Source: Salipaludibacillus sp. CUR1
GTDB lineage: Bacteria; Bacillota; Bacilli; Bacillales; Salisediminibacteriaceae
Reading direction: 5' to 3'
NCBI RefSeq assembly: GCF_021028955.1
Contig: NZ_JAIWPE010000053.1
Coordinates: forward strand, 62,001-126,000
DNA length: 64,000 nucleotides
The notes under the pieces are model-generated. The model saw only the letters and a list, made by a program, of their open reading frames with translations, searched no databases and was not told where the DNA came from. Of the stretch, positions 16,715 to 25,584 are shown piece by piece (position 1 is the stretch's first letter; each line of letters opens with the position of its first letter). Made by a program: the position numbers and the translations under genes.

Positions 16715-19700
16715 TTAAGAAGCTTTTTCGTTTAACTCAGGTGTCGTGTGTTTCTTTTTTGAAAACAGTTTTCGTATTCCTCTTTTAAGATCCTCCACCA
16801 TTAAATAGACGGACGGGATTAACCCTAATGTAATTAAGGTTGCGAATAACAGTCCCCCGATAATCACCGTTGCCAGAGGAGCCTGATAGCCGCTCGCTGT
16901 TCCTCCAGCCACAGCGAGAGGGAGCATGCCGCCAACTGTCGTTAACGTGGTCATGAAGATCGGGCGAATCCTGTTTTTACCCGCTTCGGCTACTGCTTCA
17001 TTCACAGGCATGCCGGCTAACCGCAGTTGCTTAATTCGGTCAATTAACAAAATGGCGTTATTTAAAACGATTCCGATCAGCAGCAATATCCCGAGAGCAG
17101 ACAGCACGCTCAGTTCCCGCTGGGTGATCAGCAAAGCTAACACAGACCCTGCAGCTGTCATTGGAATAACTGACATAATAATCAATGGATGGACGAGGCT
17201 GTTAAACTGAACGGCCATTACCATGTAAACGAGTAGAAGGGAGAGACTTAGGACGATAAGCAAATCCATAATCATTTCCTGCTGAGCTTCCATATCTCCC
17301 GCTACGGCAACTGAATAGCCTGACGGGGTCTGAAACTCATCAACGATGGACTGGACATCCCGTGTGACCGCTCCTAAATCACGGCCTTCAATTTCTGCTG
17401 TGACAGTGACGTACCTGTCTCCATTGTCCCTTTGTATTTGCAGAGGCGATGAAACTGTTTCAAGCTCCATATAGTCACTGAGCGGGTTTACCCCAGAAGC
17501 GCTTGTGATCTCAAAGGTTTCTAACGCTTCTTCACTTTCGATTACTGTGTTTGAAGCTGCAAGGATAGGGACAGACATACCGTCTTCCAGCACTTCACCT
17601 ACAGGAATTTTTGAAAAAACGCCTTGAAGCTGCTGGTACAGGTCGGTTTTTGTAAGACCGTCCTCTTCTAAGGCTTCTTCCTTAAACATAAACTGCCTTT
17701 CTTCAACTTGACTGTCTGCGGATGTTTTCAAATTTACCAGACCGTCTACCTGAGCCAGCTCTTCCTGAAGGTTTCCGCTGATTAAAGCCGTTTCCGTCAA
17801 TTCCTCTCCTTTAACATATAACTGCACCGGTTCTCCGTTCCCTGGGCCGGCAAACATCCCGACGCTTTTAACCGGATAATCGGGCTCCAGCTCCCTTAAA
17901 GCGTCATTAATCGCCTCATTGACTTCCTGTTGATCAGTCGTAATTCTATCTCCTTTAGTCATATTGATTAACGCAAATAAGTAATCAACAGAATCCATAA
18001 AAATAACAGATTCGACGTCAGGCACACCTGTTAACTTAAACTGGGCTGCTTGGACAACTTCTTCTCTTTCGGATTGTGTCAAGCCGCTTTCAAGTTCCAC
18101 ACCGACTTCGGCATAACGGTTTAACACATCCGGCATCAGTGTGAACGGCACTTTCGTCGTCAGTGCCATAGATGAGACGAACACAATAAAAAATAGAATA
18201 ATCAAACTGTAACGTCTGCGTTTTTTGCCGCTTAGCCAGTGAATCATCCTGCCGTATCCCTCAGTGACAGGTTTGCGCTGGTTCAGTTTATGTCTGTCCT
18301 TTTCCCGCAGTTTTAAAAAGTTCTCCGCGAGAGCTGGGATCAGGGTAAAAGCAATCACAACTGAACTGACTAGCGTGATGACAACAACCACGCTTAAAAT
18401 GAGGATAAAAACAGCAAAGTCCCCACCGAATAATCCTACTGGAAGAAAAACGACCAGTGTCGTCAGCATGGATGCTATGACCGCAGAAGTTACTTCCTTA
18501 AGGCCTTGCATCACTGCTTCTGTACCTTCATATCCTTGTTCCTTTTTCCTGTAAATGGACTCAAGAATAACGATGGAGGCATCGACCATCATCCCAATTC
18601 CAAGGCCGAGGCCAATTAGCGTGAGCATATTGATACTGTAGCCTGCCGTCCACATCACTGTAAATGTGAGCAGGATAGAGACAGGAATGGTAATTCCTAC
18701 GATCAGCGTCGCCCGAAAGTTTTTTAGAAATGAGAGAAGTATCACTAATGCAAGAAGCCCGCCGATAAGAATATTCAGAGCCACACCCTCAATAGAGGAG
18801 GAGACGTAATCAGCCTGAGCAACAACCTCTGTAAATGACAGGCCTGCATCAGCTCCGGACTCTTTAATGGCCGTCACTTCTGCTCTTACGGCTTCTGCCA
18901 GTTCGATCTGGGTGAAGTTGTTTGCTCTTCCAATCTCAACGAAAATAAAGTCACGGCTGCCATCTTTCCACGCCATCGATGATTGCTGGGACTGCTCCAA
19001 TTTAACTTCGGCAATATCGTCAACAGGCACAGGGCCGTTAACAGTCTGAAGAGGAACTGCTTCGATGTCTTCCTTAGATGTCACAGCTGAATTCCATCTC
19101 AATGACGGCTCGTTTTCTTCTTCCTTCAGCTCACCAATAGAGACATTCATGTCCGCCTGCTGCAGCATACCTGCGGCCTGGGTGATATCAAGTCCGTGTT
19201 CGATCAGCTTTTCGCTGTCAAACTCAATGACATATTCAGACTGCTGTAATCCGTTTAACCGGACGTCACGCACTTCATCGAGCTTTTCGAGTCTTTCTTC
19301 GACATCCCGTCCAAACGCGGTAAGCTTGTCGAGGTCCGCGCCTGAAATTTCCATATAAAATTCATAATTCTGATCAGTACTCATGGGGAAGACTTCTGTA
19401 AATTCTACTGCAGACAACTCGTTTTCGATTCGGCTGAGATCTGTCTCCAGGTCTCTTATTACCTGATCCATTTTCCCTTCTTCGATTTCTAAAAATAACG
19501 AACTGCTTCCTGTTGTAGAGGATGACTGATATGATTCAACACCATCCGTATTAGAGAGCGCCTGTTCCACAGGGATGGTAATCTGAGTCTCCACATCCGT
19601 TACCGGCAGATCACCCGCCTGAATCGTGACCATCGCCATATTAAAGTCGACTGATGGCATCAGCTCTTTATCCAGCTTGTTAATTGCCAGCCCGCCTGAA

Positions 19701-19768
19701 ACAAGAATAAGTACGACCATTAATCCAATGAAAATCTTTCTTTCTAACAACTTCCTCACTATCATCAT
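16715..19768 (-). CDS. RND-family efflux permease (SwrC/AcrB-like)
   Basis: About 1017 residues, the full length of a hydrophobe/amphiphile efflux RND pump. One transmembrane helix at the N-terminus precedes the first large periplasm-type loop. A block of helices carries GLGLGIGMMVDASIVILE, the proton-relay helix equivalent of AcrB TM4. The second half repeats the plan, with GIVLNNAILLIDRI. In Bacillus the homologue SwrC exports surfactin and other amphiphiles using the proton gradient. Two adjacent ATGs (19768, 19765) follow GAGAGGG; an upstream TTG start is less likely. No membrane-fusion protein or regulator is adjacent. Confidence 0.88.
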   Translation of the reverse strand: MMIVRKLLERKIFIGLMVVLILVSGGLAINKLDKELMPSVDFNMAMVTIQAGDLPVTDVETQITIPVEQALSNTDGVESYQSSSTTGSSSLFLEIEEGKMDQVIRDLETDLSRIENELSAVEFTEVFPMSTDQNYEFYMEISGADLDKLTAFGRDVEERLEKLDEVRDVRLNGLQQSEYVIEFDSEKLIEHGLDITQAAGMLQQADMNVSIGELKEEENEPSLRWNSAVTSKEDIEAVPLQTVNGPVPVDDIAEVKLEQSQQSSMAWKDGSRDFIFVEIGRANNFTQIELAEAVRAEVTAIKESGADAGLSFTEVVAQADYVSSSIEGVALNILIGGLLALVILLSFLKNFRATLIVGITIPVSILLTFTVMWTAGYSINMLTLIGLGLGIGMMVDASIVILESIYRKKEQGYEGTEAVMQGLKEVTSAVIASMLTTLVVFLPVGLFGGDFAVFILILSVVVVITLVSSVVIAFTLIPALAENFLKLREKDRHKLNQRKPVTEGYGRMIHWLSGKKRRRYSLIILFFIVFVSSMALTTKVPFTLMPDVLNRYAEVGVELESGLTQSEREEVVQAAQFKLTGVPDVESVIFMDSVDYLFALINMTKGDRITTDQQEVNEAINDALRELEPDYPVKSVGMFAGPGNGEPVQLYVKGEELTETALISGNLQEELAQVDGLVNLKTSADSQVEERQFMFKEEALEEDGLTKTDLYQQLQGVFSKIPVGEVLEDGMSVPILAASNTVIESEEALETFEITSASGVNPLSDYMELETVSSPLQIQRDNGDRYVTVTAEIEGRDLGAVTRDVQSIVDEFQTPSGYSVAVAGDMEAQQEMIMDLLIVLSLSLLLVYMVMAVQFNSLVHPLIIMSVIPMTAAGSVLALLITQRELSVLSALGILLLIGIVLNNAILLIDRIKQLRLAGMPVNEAVAEAGKNRIRPIFMTTLTTVGGMLPLAVAGGTASGYQAPLATVIIGGLLFATLITLGLIPSVYLMVEDLKRGIRKLFSKKKHTTPELNEKAS

Positions 19769-20200
19769 CCCGCATCCCTCTCTCAACCTTATTAGAAACT
19801 CAACTGATTCTTTCTAAATTAAGTATATGGCTAGCTGCCAGGCAGCACTACAGACCGGGGGCTACTTTTAAACTAAGACCTGAGGCGTAGTTATATTAAG
19901 CCTGAAAAAGGGAATTTAAGTGGTTTAAATTAAGGAAAGGTTCGCTCAGAAGTGAGACCGCCGAGTGAGCGGCTCATATAACTCCCAGCTCCCACAATTC
20001 TGCTCCTCACTAAAACTCAAAGTGCCTCTACACCTTCATCATAAAATTACCTTACCACTGGTAAACTAAAAAGACGTAACGCCTTTTTCAATGTACATAA
20101 AGCATATATGTTGAAATACTATAAAAAATAAAGTAACTTTATATTTATAAGACACTATAGCTCGCTGCGTCCAGCAGTAAGCCAAATTGGAGGTTATCTT
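19769..20200. other. Gene-free stretch between divergent genes
   Basis: It carries the promoters for the RND pump and the dioxygenase. A weak hairpin with A and T flanks (AAAAAGACG, TAA, CGCCTTTTT near 20070-20092) is visible. I find no convincing MhqR or TetR operator. Confidence 0.4.
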
Positions 20201-21199
20201 ATGAATGAATTAAAAGGGCTTCACCATGTGACGGCTATTACAAGCAGTGCTGAAAAGAATTATGAATTTTTCACGTATGTGTTAGGCATGCGTTTAGTGA
20301 AAAAAACAGTGAACCAGGATGATATTCAGACGTACCATTTATTTTTTGCAGATGATGAAGGCAGTCCGGGGACAGATATGACGTTCTTCGATTTTCCGGG
20401 GATTCCAAAAGGGCGTCACGGAACAAACGAAATATTTAAAACATCTTTCCGGGTTCCGAATGACGCTGCTCTCGACTACTGGGTGAAACGGTTTGACCGA
20501 CTTGATGTTAAGCATACAGGCATTAAAGAACAGTTTGGGAAAAAGACGATATCATTCGTGGACTTTGACGACCAGCAGTACCAGCTAATATCTGATGAAA
20601 CGAATGAGGGCGTGGCCGGCGGGATCCCTTGGCAGAAGGGGCCTGTCCCTGTGGAATACGCCATTACAGGACTTGGCCCGTTATTTGTCCGCGTGTCTGA
20701 TATGAAGTATTTTAAAGAGATGATGGAAAAAGTATTAAAGTTTAAGGAAATCGACCACGATGGCTCCACTCATTTATTTGAAGTCGGGGAAGGAGGCAAC
20801 GGTGCGCAGCTCGTCGTGGAACATAACACGGTACTTCCCGAGGCGCGCCAAGGGTTCGGGACTGTCCATCATGCAGCATTCCGGATTGAGGATAAGAAAA
20901 CGCTGCACGAGTGGGACGACCATTTGCGACAATTCGGCTTCCGGACTTCCGGCTATGTAGACCGGTTCTTCTTTAAATCGCTGTATGCCCGGGTCGCTCC
21001 GCAGATTTTATTCGAATTTGCCACTGACGGTCCTGGTTTCATGGGCGACGAGCCTTACGAAACGCTCGGTGAAAAGTTATCTCTGCCGCCATTCCTTGAA
21101 TCAAAACGGGAGCAGATTGAACAATCTGTCAGACCGATTGATACTGTCAGAAGCACGAAGCAAATAGAAAAGGAATATGAAGGGGATTCCCGGCCTTAA
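20201..21199 (+). CDS. Ring-cleaving dioxygenase, VOC superfamily (MhqA/MhqO-like)
   Basis: 332 residues with two vicinal-oxygen-chelate modules. The first opens GLHHVTAITSSAEKNYEFF with metal-ligand His; the second includes GFGTVHHAAFRI and an acidic ligand in ILFEFATDGPGF. This is the family of Bacillus MhqA, MhqE and MhqO, which are Fe(II)-type extradiol dioxygenases induced by quinones through MhqR. It may detoxify hydroquinones; the true substrate is not shown. GGAGG precedes the ATG. No partner nitroreductase or azoreductase is adjacent. Confidence 0.85.
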   Translation: MNELKGLHHVTAITSSAEKNYEFFTYVLGMRLVKKTVNQDDIQTYHLFFADDEGSPGTDMTFFDFPGIPKGRHGTNEIFKTSFRVPNDAALDYWVKRFDRLDVKHTGIKEQFGKKTISFVDFDDQQYQLISDETNEGVAGGIPWQKGPVPVEYAITGLGPLFVRVSDMKYFKEMMEKVLKFKEIDHDGSTHLFEVGEGGNGAQLVVEHNTVLPEARQGFGTVHHAAFRIEDKKTLHEWDDHLRQFGFRTSGYVDRFFFKSLYARVAPQILFEFATDGPGFMGDEPYETLGEKLSLPPFLESKREQIEQSVRPIDTVRSTKQIEKEYEGDSRP

Positions 21200-21339
21200 A
21201 AAAAACTTAGTGATTATGGCAGAAGACAAACCTTTGATTAGACGAAAGTGCTGAACGGGGAGACCGGCTATTTGATTTTTCTGAGCTTTCTCATCTAACT
21301 AGCAGCGGACGCTCCTTATTTTCTTCTGAGTATGCTCAT

Positions 21340-21365
21340 GTGTGATATTCGTATTAAACGGGTAT
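21340..21365 (+). promoter_or_regulatory. Possible SigB-type promoter
   Basis: GGGTAT at 21360-21365 matches a SigB -10 exactly. The -35 (GTGTGA at 21340-21345, spacer 14) is only 4 of 6. It lies about 40 bases before the STAS gene. Confidence 0.4.
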
Positions 21366-21403
21366 AAAAAACCAATAATTACTAGTTAAGGAGTGTGCCG
21401 ACA

Positions 21404-21760
21404 ATGCTTATAAAAGAGACAGCTCATATAGATCATGTGTTAGAAATAGTAGTAGATGAAAAGGTGACTAAAGATAAGGTGAAGGAAGTAGAAAGCAAAT
21501 TTTTACAGCTTAAAGATAAAAACGATAAAGTGAACCTGCTGGTAGATATAAAAGACATTGAAGGATACAGTATGAGAGGGATGGCGATGGACCTGAGAGC
21601 TATGGCCAAGTATACGAAGGATGTAGACAAGATTGCCTTATTTACGAACGAAAAATGGGTCGCACAGATAAGAAGACTCAGCAGATTTGTGCCAAGTCTT
21701 AATATTAAACAGTTTGAACACGGGGAAAGGGAAGAAGCGTTGAACTGGCTGGAGCGGTGA
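21404..21760 (+). CDS. SpoIIAA-like (STAS/SEC14 type) protein
   Basis: 118 residues of the SpoIIAA-like family. The pattern is the beta-strand opening HIDHVLEIVVDEKVTKD, then KVNLLVDIKDIEGYSMRGM, then DKIALFTNEKWVAQIRRL, ending in a helix (REEALNWLER). The family resembles STAS anti-sigma antagonists but lacks their phosphorylated serine context, and its role is unclear. ATG at 21404 is chosen because AAGGAG is ten bases upstream; GTG at 21395 would overlap that site. A strong terminator follows. Confidence 0.75.
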   Translation: MLIKETAHIDHVLEIVVDEKVTKDKVKEVESKFLQLKDKNDKVNLLVDIKDIEGYSMRGMAMDLRAMAKYTKDVDKIALFTNEKWVAQIRRLSRFVPSLNIKQFEHGEREEALNWLER

Positions 21761-21839
21761 AGATGAACGGTTGCCTAAAGATTTTTTCCCAGGCTTAATA
21801 AACCTCGTGATGGATTGAAGACTAAAATAAAAAGATAAT

Positions 21840-21870
21840 CGCCTCCTGAATAATTAGGGGGCGTTTTTTT
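21840..21870 (+). terminator. Rho-independent terminator
   Basis: CGCCTCC (21840-21846) pairs with GGGGGCG (21857-21863), with one G-U, then seven Ts. The sequence from here to the channel gene holds no supportable gene. Confidence 0.88.
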
Positions 21871-22142
21871 GTGAGTGAGTCTGATTAAAGGAGACAGGAA
21901 CACGAAACTGGAGAAACAAAGCCCCGTTCAGCCTTTAAGTTATGATTCGGCTCAAGTCCGTACACTTGATGCCTCTGTCGTTTTTATCTTACTTAGGCCA
22001 GTGCAGTATAAATTCTCTATTAAAAAATGTCCTTTTCTAATATATATTAAACTATTTTACGTTTAAATTTATTTATCTCTCCAATGAAAATGATATAATA
22101 GAAAAGTTGAAGACCAACAATGGAAGGGATATGCGGGTACAT

Positions 22143-22952
22143 ATGGAACAGAAGAAAAATACTAACAGTCCTTTTAGGGAAAAAATAAGACAACTCGTCG
22201 AGCATAAGCTTTTTCAGCCACTCATCATTGCGATTATTCTTTTAAACGGTGTCGTCATTGTGGCGGAATCGTATTTGCCGGGCAATGATTTTTTACTAGT
22301 TTTGGATACGATTATCGTCTGGATTTTTGTCGTTGAATTGGGATTGAAAATTATTGGCCTTGGAGCCAGAGGGTACTTCTCGGAAAAATGGAATATCTTT
22401 GATTTTTCTATTGTGGCCCTCAGTTTAATCTTTTACAATACGCCGTTAGTGAGCGTACTGAGACTAATCAGGGTGCTGCGTCTCATACGAATGATTCCGG
22501 CTATTCCGGCACTGCGGAAAATTATTGATTCACTCATGAGATCCGTACCGGCGCTGGCAGGAATTTTAGGATTATCGATCTTAATCTTTTCTATTTATGC
22601 CATTATAGGAACCACTTTTTTCAGAGATGTCCTGCCTTATGAGTTTTTCGGCAGCTTCCACACCTCTCTTTTTACACTTATGCAGGTCGTTACGTTTGAG
22701 TCGTGGGCGAGCCAGGTGGCCAGACCGGTCATTGCAGAAATACCTTGGGCATGGGTATACTTTGTATCTTTTATCGTCATCGCAGCGTTGGTCATCCTTA
22801 ATCTGGTCGTTGCAGTTATTTTGGATTACCTTGGGCACGACGATGAAATAGCTCATCAGGAACAGATGGAACGGCTGTACAAGGAAAACGAGGAGCTTAG
22901 AAAAGACGTTCAGGAAATTAAGCAAATTTTGTTACAAGAACGTGTGAAGTGA
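22143..22952 (+). CDS. Voltage-gated sodium channel, NaChBac type
   Basis: 269 residues with the six-helix plan of one BacNav subunit; four assemble into a channel. S4 (VLRLIRVLRLIRMI) carries four arginines three apart (Arg107, 110, 113, 116). The selectivity filter is TFESWAS (184-190), with Glu186 forming the high-field site, differing from NaChBac TLESWAS only at Leu to Phe. S6 (VILNLVVAVILDYL) leads to a C-terminal coiled coil (EQMERLYKENEELRKDVQEI) that holds the tetramer. The Glu filter indicates Na+ over K+. The start is uncertain: ATGs at 22131 and 22143 both lie awkwardly relative to GGAAGGG at 22122-22128. Confidence 0.88.
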   Translation: MEQKKNTNSPFREKIRQLVEHKLFQPLIIAIILLNGVVIVAESYLPGNDFLLVLDTIIVWIFVVELGLKIIGLGARGYFSEKWNIFDFSIVALSLIFYNTPLVSVLRLIRVLRLIRMIPAIPALRKIIDSLMRSVPALAGILGLSILIFSIYAIIGTTFFRDVLPYEFFGSFHTSLFTLMQVVTFESWASQVARPVIAEIPWAWVYFVSFIVIAALVILNLVVAVILDYLGHDDEIAHQEQMERLYKENEELRKDVQEIKQILLQERVK

Positions 22953-23033
22953 GTAGTTAATGAAGAAAAACTTTTATAATGATGAATGGGAGAGCCGTCA
23001 GGCGGCTTGGCAGCCCCGGTCGGGAAGAGGAAG

Positions 23034-23062
23034 GACAAAGTATAAAAGCTTTGTCTTTTTTT
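23034..23062 (+). terminator. Rho-independent terminator of channel gene
   Basis: GACAAAG (23034-23040) pairs with CTTTGTC (23049-23055), followed by seven Ts. Confidence 0.88.
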
Positions 23063-23395
23063 GTGTCTTGGACTTACAATCAATAGTGATTAAACAGTAG
23101 CAGAGTTATAAATATAAAAACTGCTTACGGTTGCTTCGCAGCCTGTTAAAAAAGGTGAAAGAAGAAGTCCTGATAAGTTATCTTCAACCTCCGCTTAAAA
23201 CGCGGTAGTTAAATTAATTTTGTAAAATTCGAAATTTTAATAAACTATACTTAACCTACCATGCTACAATTAAGGAGCGAGTGACTGACCGGCTGCCAAT
23301 CGGTTAAGTTGGCATTTGGATATGAAAGATCTTGGCGATGGGAAGGCAGGAGCATTGGATTTGATAGTTACTTAATTAAGGGAGTGGCTAAACCT
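23063..23395. other. Gene-free stretch
   Basis: Intergenic DNA before the VOC gene. A small hairpin (TGCCAA at about 23294, TTGGCA at about 23309) is visible near its end. An open frame from 23309 has no ribosome site and is read as upstream extension of the VOC gene. Confidence 0.4.
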
Positions 23396-23776
23396 ATGAT
23401 TAGTAAAGTTGGTCAAATTATGCTGTATGTGAATAACCAGGATGAGGCATTGAATTTTTGGACAGACAAAGCAGGATTTAGTGTGATTGCTGAAGACAAT
23501 AACGGCCAAGGCATGAGATGGATTGAAATTGCTCCAACAAAGGACGCCGAAACACGTATTATTTTGCATAATAAGGAGTTAGTTGCAAAAATGTCACCTG
23601 ACTTAAATCTTGATACCCCTTCTTTAATGTTTTTTTCTGAAAACCTCGACGAGCTACGCAGCGACTTTTTGAATAGAAATATCAAAGTCGGAGAGATGGT
23701 AAATATGCCTTCAGGCAGAGTTTTTAACTTTGCTGATAATGAAGACAACTATTTTGCTGTCATGGAGAAAAAATAA
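23396..23776 (+). CDS. VOC (glyoxalase/bleomycin-resistance) family protein
   Basis: 127 residues with a single VOC fold. KVGQIMLYVNNQDEALNFW opens the first beta-alpha-beta-beta-beta unit and GRVFNFADNEDNYFAVME closes the second. The ATG at 23396 follows AAGGGAG; an upstream frame extension lacks a ribosome site and any family similarity. The family includes glyoxalases, fosfomycin- and bleomycin-type resistance proteins and dioxygenases, so the substrate cannot be stated. A strong terminator follows. Confidence 0.8.
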   Translation: MISKVGQIMLYVNNQDEALNFWTDKAGFSVIAEDNNGQGMRWIEIAPTKDAETRIILHNKELVAKMSPDLNLDTPSLMFFSENLDELRSDFLNRNIKVGEMVNMPSGRVFNFADNEDNYFAVMEKK

Positions 23777-23850
23777 CTTTTAAAATGACGAATCACCGTG
23801 TGATTAAGAGAACTTTTTCTTAAAATAATGGGGGTGTTTTTCTAACAAAT

Positions 23851-23899
23851 AACACCTGCGACTGGGTACTTTCAGCAAAATGTCGTAGGTGTTTCTTTG
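23851..23899 (+). terminator. Rho-independent terminator
   Basis: AACACCTGCGAC (23851-23862) pairs with GTCGTAGGTGTTT (23882-23894), then CTTTG. Confidence 0.8.
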
Positions 23900-24097
23900 T
23901 CGTTCCTCTCTCATCCCAGAACCATCATATTCATCATTCTACCCTCCTGATGGATTATGATAACCTGAACGACAGGACATAAGGGAAGGGAGCAGTAAAT
24001 GACAACAAATAGTCATTTTAAAAAGTAAGGTGCAGTTCGAAGATAAGGAGTATCTCCCATAAAAAAGTGAACTATTTAAAAACTATTAAAAATGCCA

Positions 24098-24127
24098 TTG
24101 ACTTTTGAAAGCGTATTCACTTATCAT
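24098..24127 (+). promoter_or_regulatory. Promoter of glucan operon with CcpA-type cre in its spacer
   Basis: TTGACT (24098-24103), an 18-base spacer and TATCAT (24122-24127). Inside the spacer TGAAAGCGTATTCA (24106-24119) matches the cre consensus TGWAARCGYTWNCW at 13 of 14 positions. CcpA bound here would directly cover the promoter, giving repression by preferred sugars. Confidence 0.65.
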
Positions 24128-24141
24128 AGTAGACAGAAATA

Positions 24142-24151
24142 GAAACGTTTC
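24142..24151. promoter_or_regulatory. LacI-type operator O1
   Basis: The perfect palindrome GAAACGTTTC lies just downstream of the -10. An identical copy sits 56 bases further on. The two half-sites abut at a central CG, one base per arm shorter than a cre, so the local LacI-family regulator (33029) is the better candidate. Confidence 0.7.
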
Positions 24152-24197
24152 ACTCAATGGATTTATAATTTTAATTAAAAATTTTTAGCATCAAATT

Positions 24198-24207
24198 GAA
24201 ACGTTTC
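24198..24207. promoter_or_regulatory. LacI-type operator O2
   Basis: A second perfect GAAACGTTTC within TTGAAACGTTTCACC, directly before the ribosome site of the binding-protein gene. The 56-base separation would allow a looped or cooperative complex. Confidence 0.7.
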
Positions 24208-24226
24208 ACCAATGAGGAGGATAATG

Positions 24227-25495
24227 ATGAAATTTAAAAAAGGTTTGTCGATGGCTGCCGGTGTATCGCTTATTGTTGCCGCAGGCTGCGGAAATGACAA
24301 CAATGCTGCTGATGGAGGCAATGGGGAAGAAAGCAACGGCGGGAATAACGGAGAGACCACCACATTAAGTGTGTGGGCGATGGGTGAAGAAGGTAATGCG
24401 CTCGGTTCATTTGTAGAAAGCTTCGAGAATGAACATGAGAATATTGAAGTAAATGTCCAGGCGATCCCATGGGATAATGCGCATGACAGTTTGCTTACAG
24501 CGGTTGCATCAGGTGACGGGCCGGATGTTCTCCAGCTTGGAACGACGTGGGTTGCTGAATTTGCAGGAGCAGGAGCGTTTCTTGACTTATCCGACTATAA
24601 AGATGACTATGACATGATTAATAATGACGATTTCTTTGAAGGTGCTTTAGATACTACCTACTATAATGATGCCATATACGGTGTGCCTTGGTATGTTGAT
24701 ACGCGTGTCTTATTTTACCGCACCGATATTCTTGAAGAACACGGTTACGAAGAGCCGCCCCAAAATTGGGAAGAGATGCTTGAAGTATCCCGCGAGTTAG
24801 CTGACCGCGGCGATGGGATGTACGGTTTTGATATTGACCAGAACGATCAGCTTGTGCCTCCTATTTTTGCATGGCAAAACGGCTGGGAGTTTAATGAAGA
24901 GGAAGCTGAAGAAAACTTCGCTGATCCGGCATTCAGGGAAGCGATGGATTATTACCACACATATTTTGCTGAAGGATTGGTCCAGGAAACAGAAGGGGTG
25001 CCGATTGAACAGGGATTTGAAGAAGGCTCCAAGCCGATGTTTACGAGCGGTCCTTGGATGATCAACATTATCCGAAACGAGGCTCCTGACATTGACGGCG
25101 ACTGGGATGTAGCTATGTTCCCTGGCAGTGAAAAAAATGCGTCAGCCATTGGCGGATCTCACCTCAGCGTATTTGCTGAAACAGAAAATCCAGAAGAAGC
25201 GCTGGAATTTATTTCATATATGTCAGAGCCGGAGACCCAAATTGAATGGTTCAAGGAGACGAATACGCTCCCTGCGCGACAATCCGCTTGGGACGATGAA
25301 GAACTGCAGGAGGATGAAAAACTTGCAGTATTCGGTGACCAGCTTGAAGAAGCGGTAGCACCGCCGGTACTGAGCCAGTGGGAAAATATCGCTCAGGATC
25401 TGCTGTCTTCCCTTGAACGTATTAACCGCGGCGGAGCGGACCTAGATGAAGAACTGGATAACTTCCAGCAGCAGGCTGCCAACCGCCTCGACTAA
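24227..25495 (+). CDS. Sugar ABC transporter, substrate-binding lipoprotein (probable sophoro-oligosaccharide binding)
   Basis: 422 residues of extracellular binding protein family 1. The signal peptide ends VAAGC, followed by an Asn/Gly/Glu-rich tether, then TLSVWAMGEEGNALGSF. SGDGPDVLQLGTTWV and GPWMINIIRN are family motifs. Start is ATG 24227, six bases after GAGGAGG; ATGs at 24212 and 24224 overlap or crowd the site. Gene order (binding protein, two permeases, GH3, GH94, LacI) matches the Listeria innocua lin1841-region locus, whose binding protein takes beta-1,2-gluco-oligosaccharides; substrate assignment rests on that context. Confidence 0.85.
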   Translation: MKFKKGLSMAAGVSLIVAAGCGNDNNAADGGNGEESNGGNNGETTTLSVWAMGEEGNALGSFVESFENEHENIEVNVQAIPWDNAHDSLLTAVASGDGPDVLQLGTTWVAEFAGAGAFLDLSDYKDDYDMINNDDFFEGALDTTYYNDAIYGVPWYVDTRVLFYRTDILEEHGYEEPPQNWEEMLEVSRELADRGDGMYGFDIDQNDQLVPPIFAWQNGWEFNEEEAEENFADPAFREAMDYYHTYFAEGLVQETEGVPIEQGFEEGSKPMFTSGPWMINIIRNEAPDIDGDWDVAMFPGSEKNASAIGGSHLSVFAETENPEEALEFISYMSEPETQIEWFKETNTLPARQSAWDDEELQEDEKLAVFGDQLEEAVAPPVLSQWENIAQDLLSSLERINRGGADLDEELDNFQQQAANRLD

Positions 25496-25512
25496 TAAAT
25501 AACGTTAAGTTT

Positions 25513-25545
25513 AGAGAGAAAGGTTCATAAGCAGCCTTTCTCTCT
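25513..25545 (+). terminator. Intra-operon hairpin after binding-protein gene
   Basis: AGAGAGAAAGG pairs perfectly with CCTTTCTCTCT over 11 bp. There is no strong T run. Like the hairpin at 3108, it sits between a binding-protein gene and its permease and may raise the relative level of binding protein. Confidence 0.65.
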
Positions 25546-25584
25546 CTCTTATCTCAGATCTCTTTATGTAAGGAGGAAAGGTAC

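Noticed and set aside
20070-20092. Terminator-like hairpin between the RND and dioxygenase genes
   Set aside because: The stem has a mismatch and no gene ends nearby, so it has no clear role.
21875-22066. Open frame of 63 codons
   Set aside because: It begins just after a terminator, has no credible ribosome site and no recognisable features.
22960-23100. Small open frame of 46 codons after the channel gene
   Set aside because: It has no ribosome site and runs through the channel gene's terminator.
24142-24207. GAAACGTTTC palindromes as CcpA cre sites
   Set aside because: In a cre four bases separate TG and the central CG; here only three do. A local LacI-type regulator fits better, while a true cre-like site is at 24106-24119.
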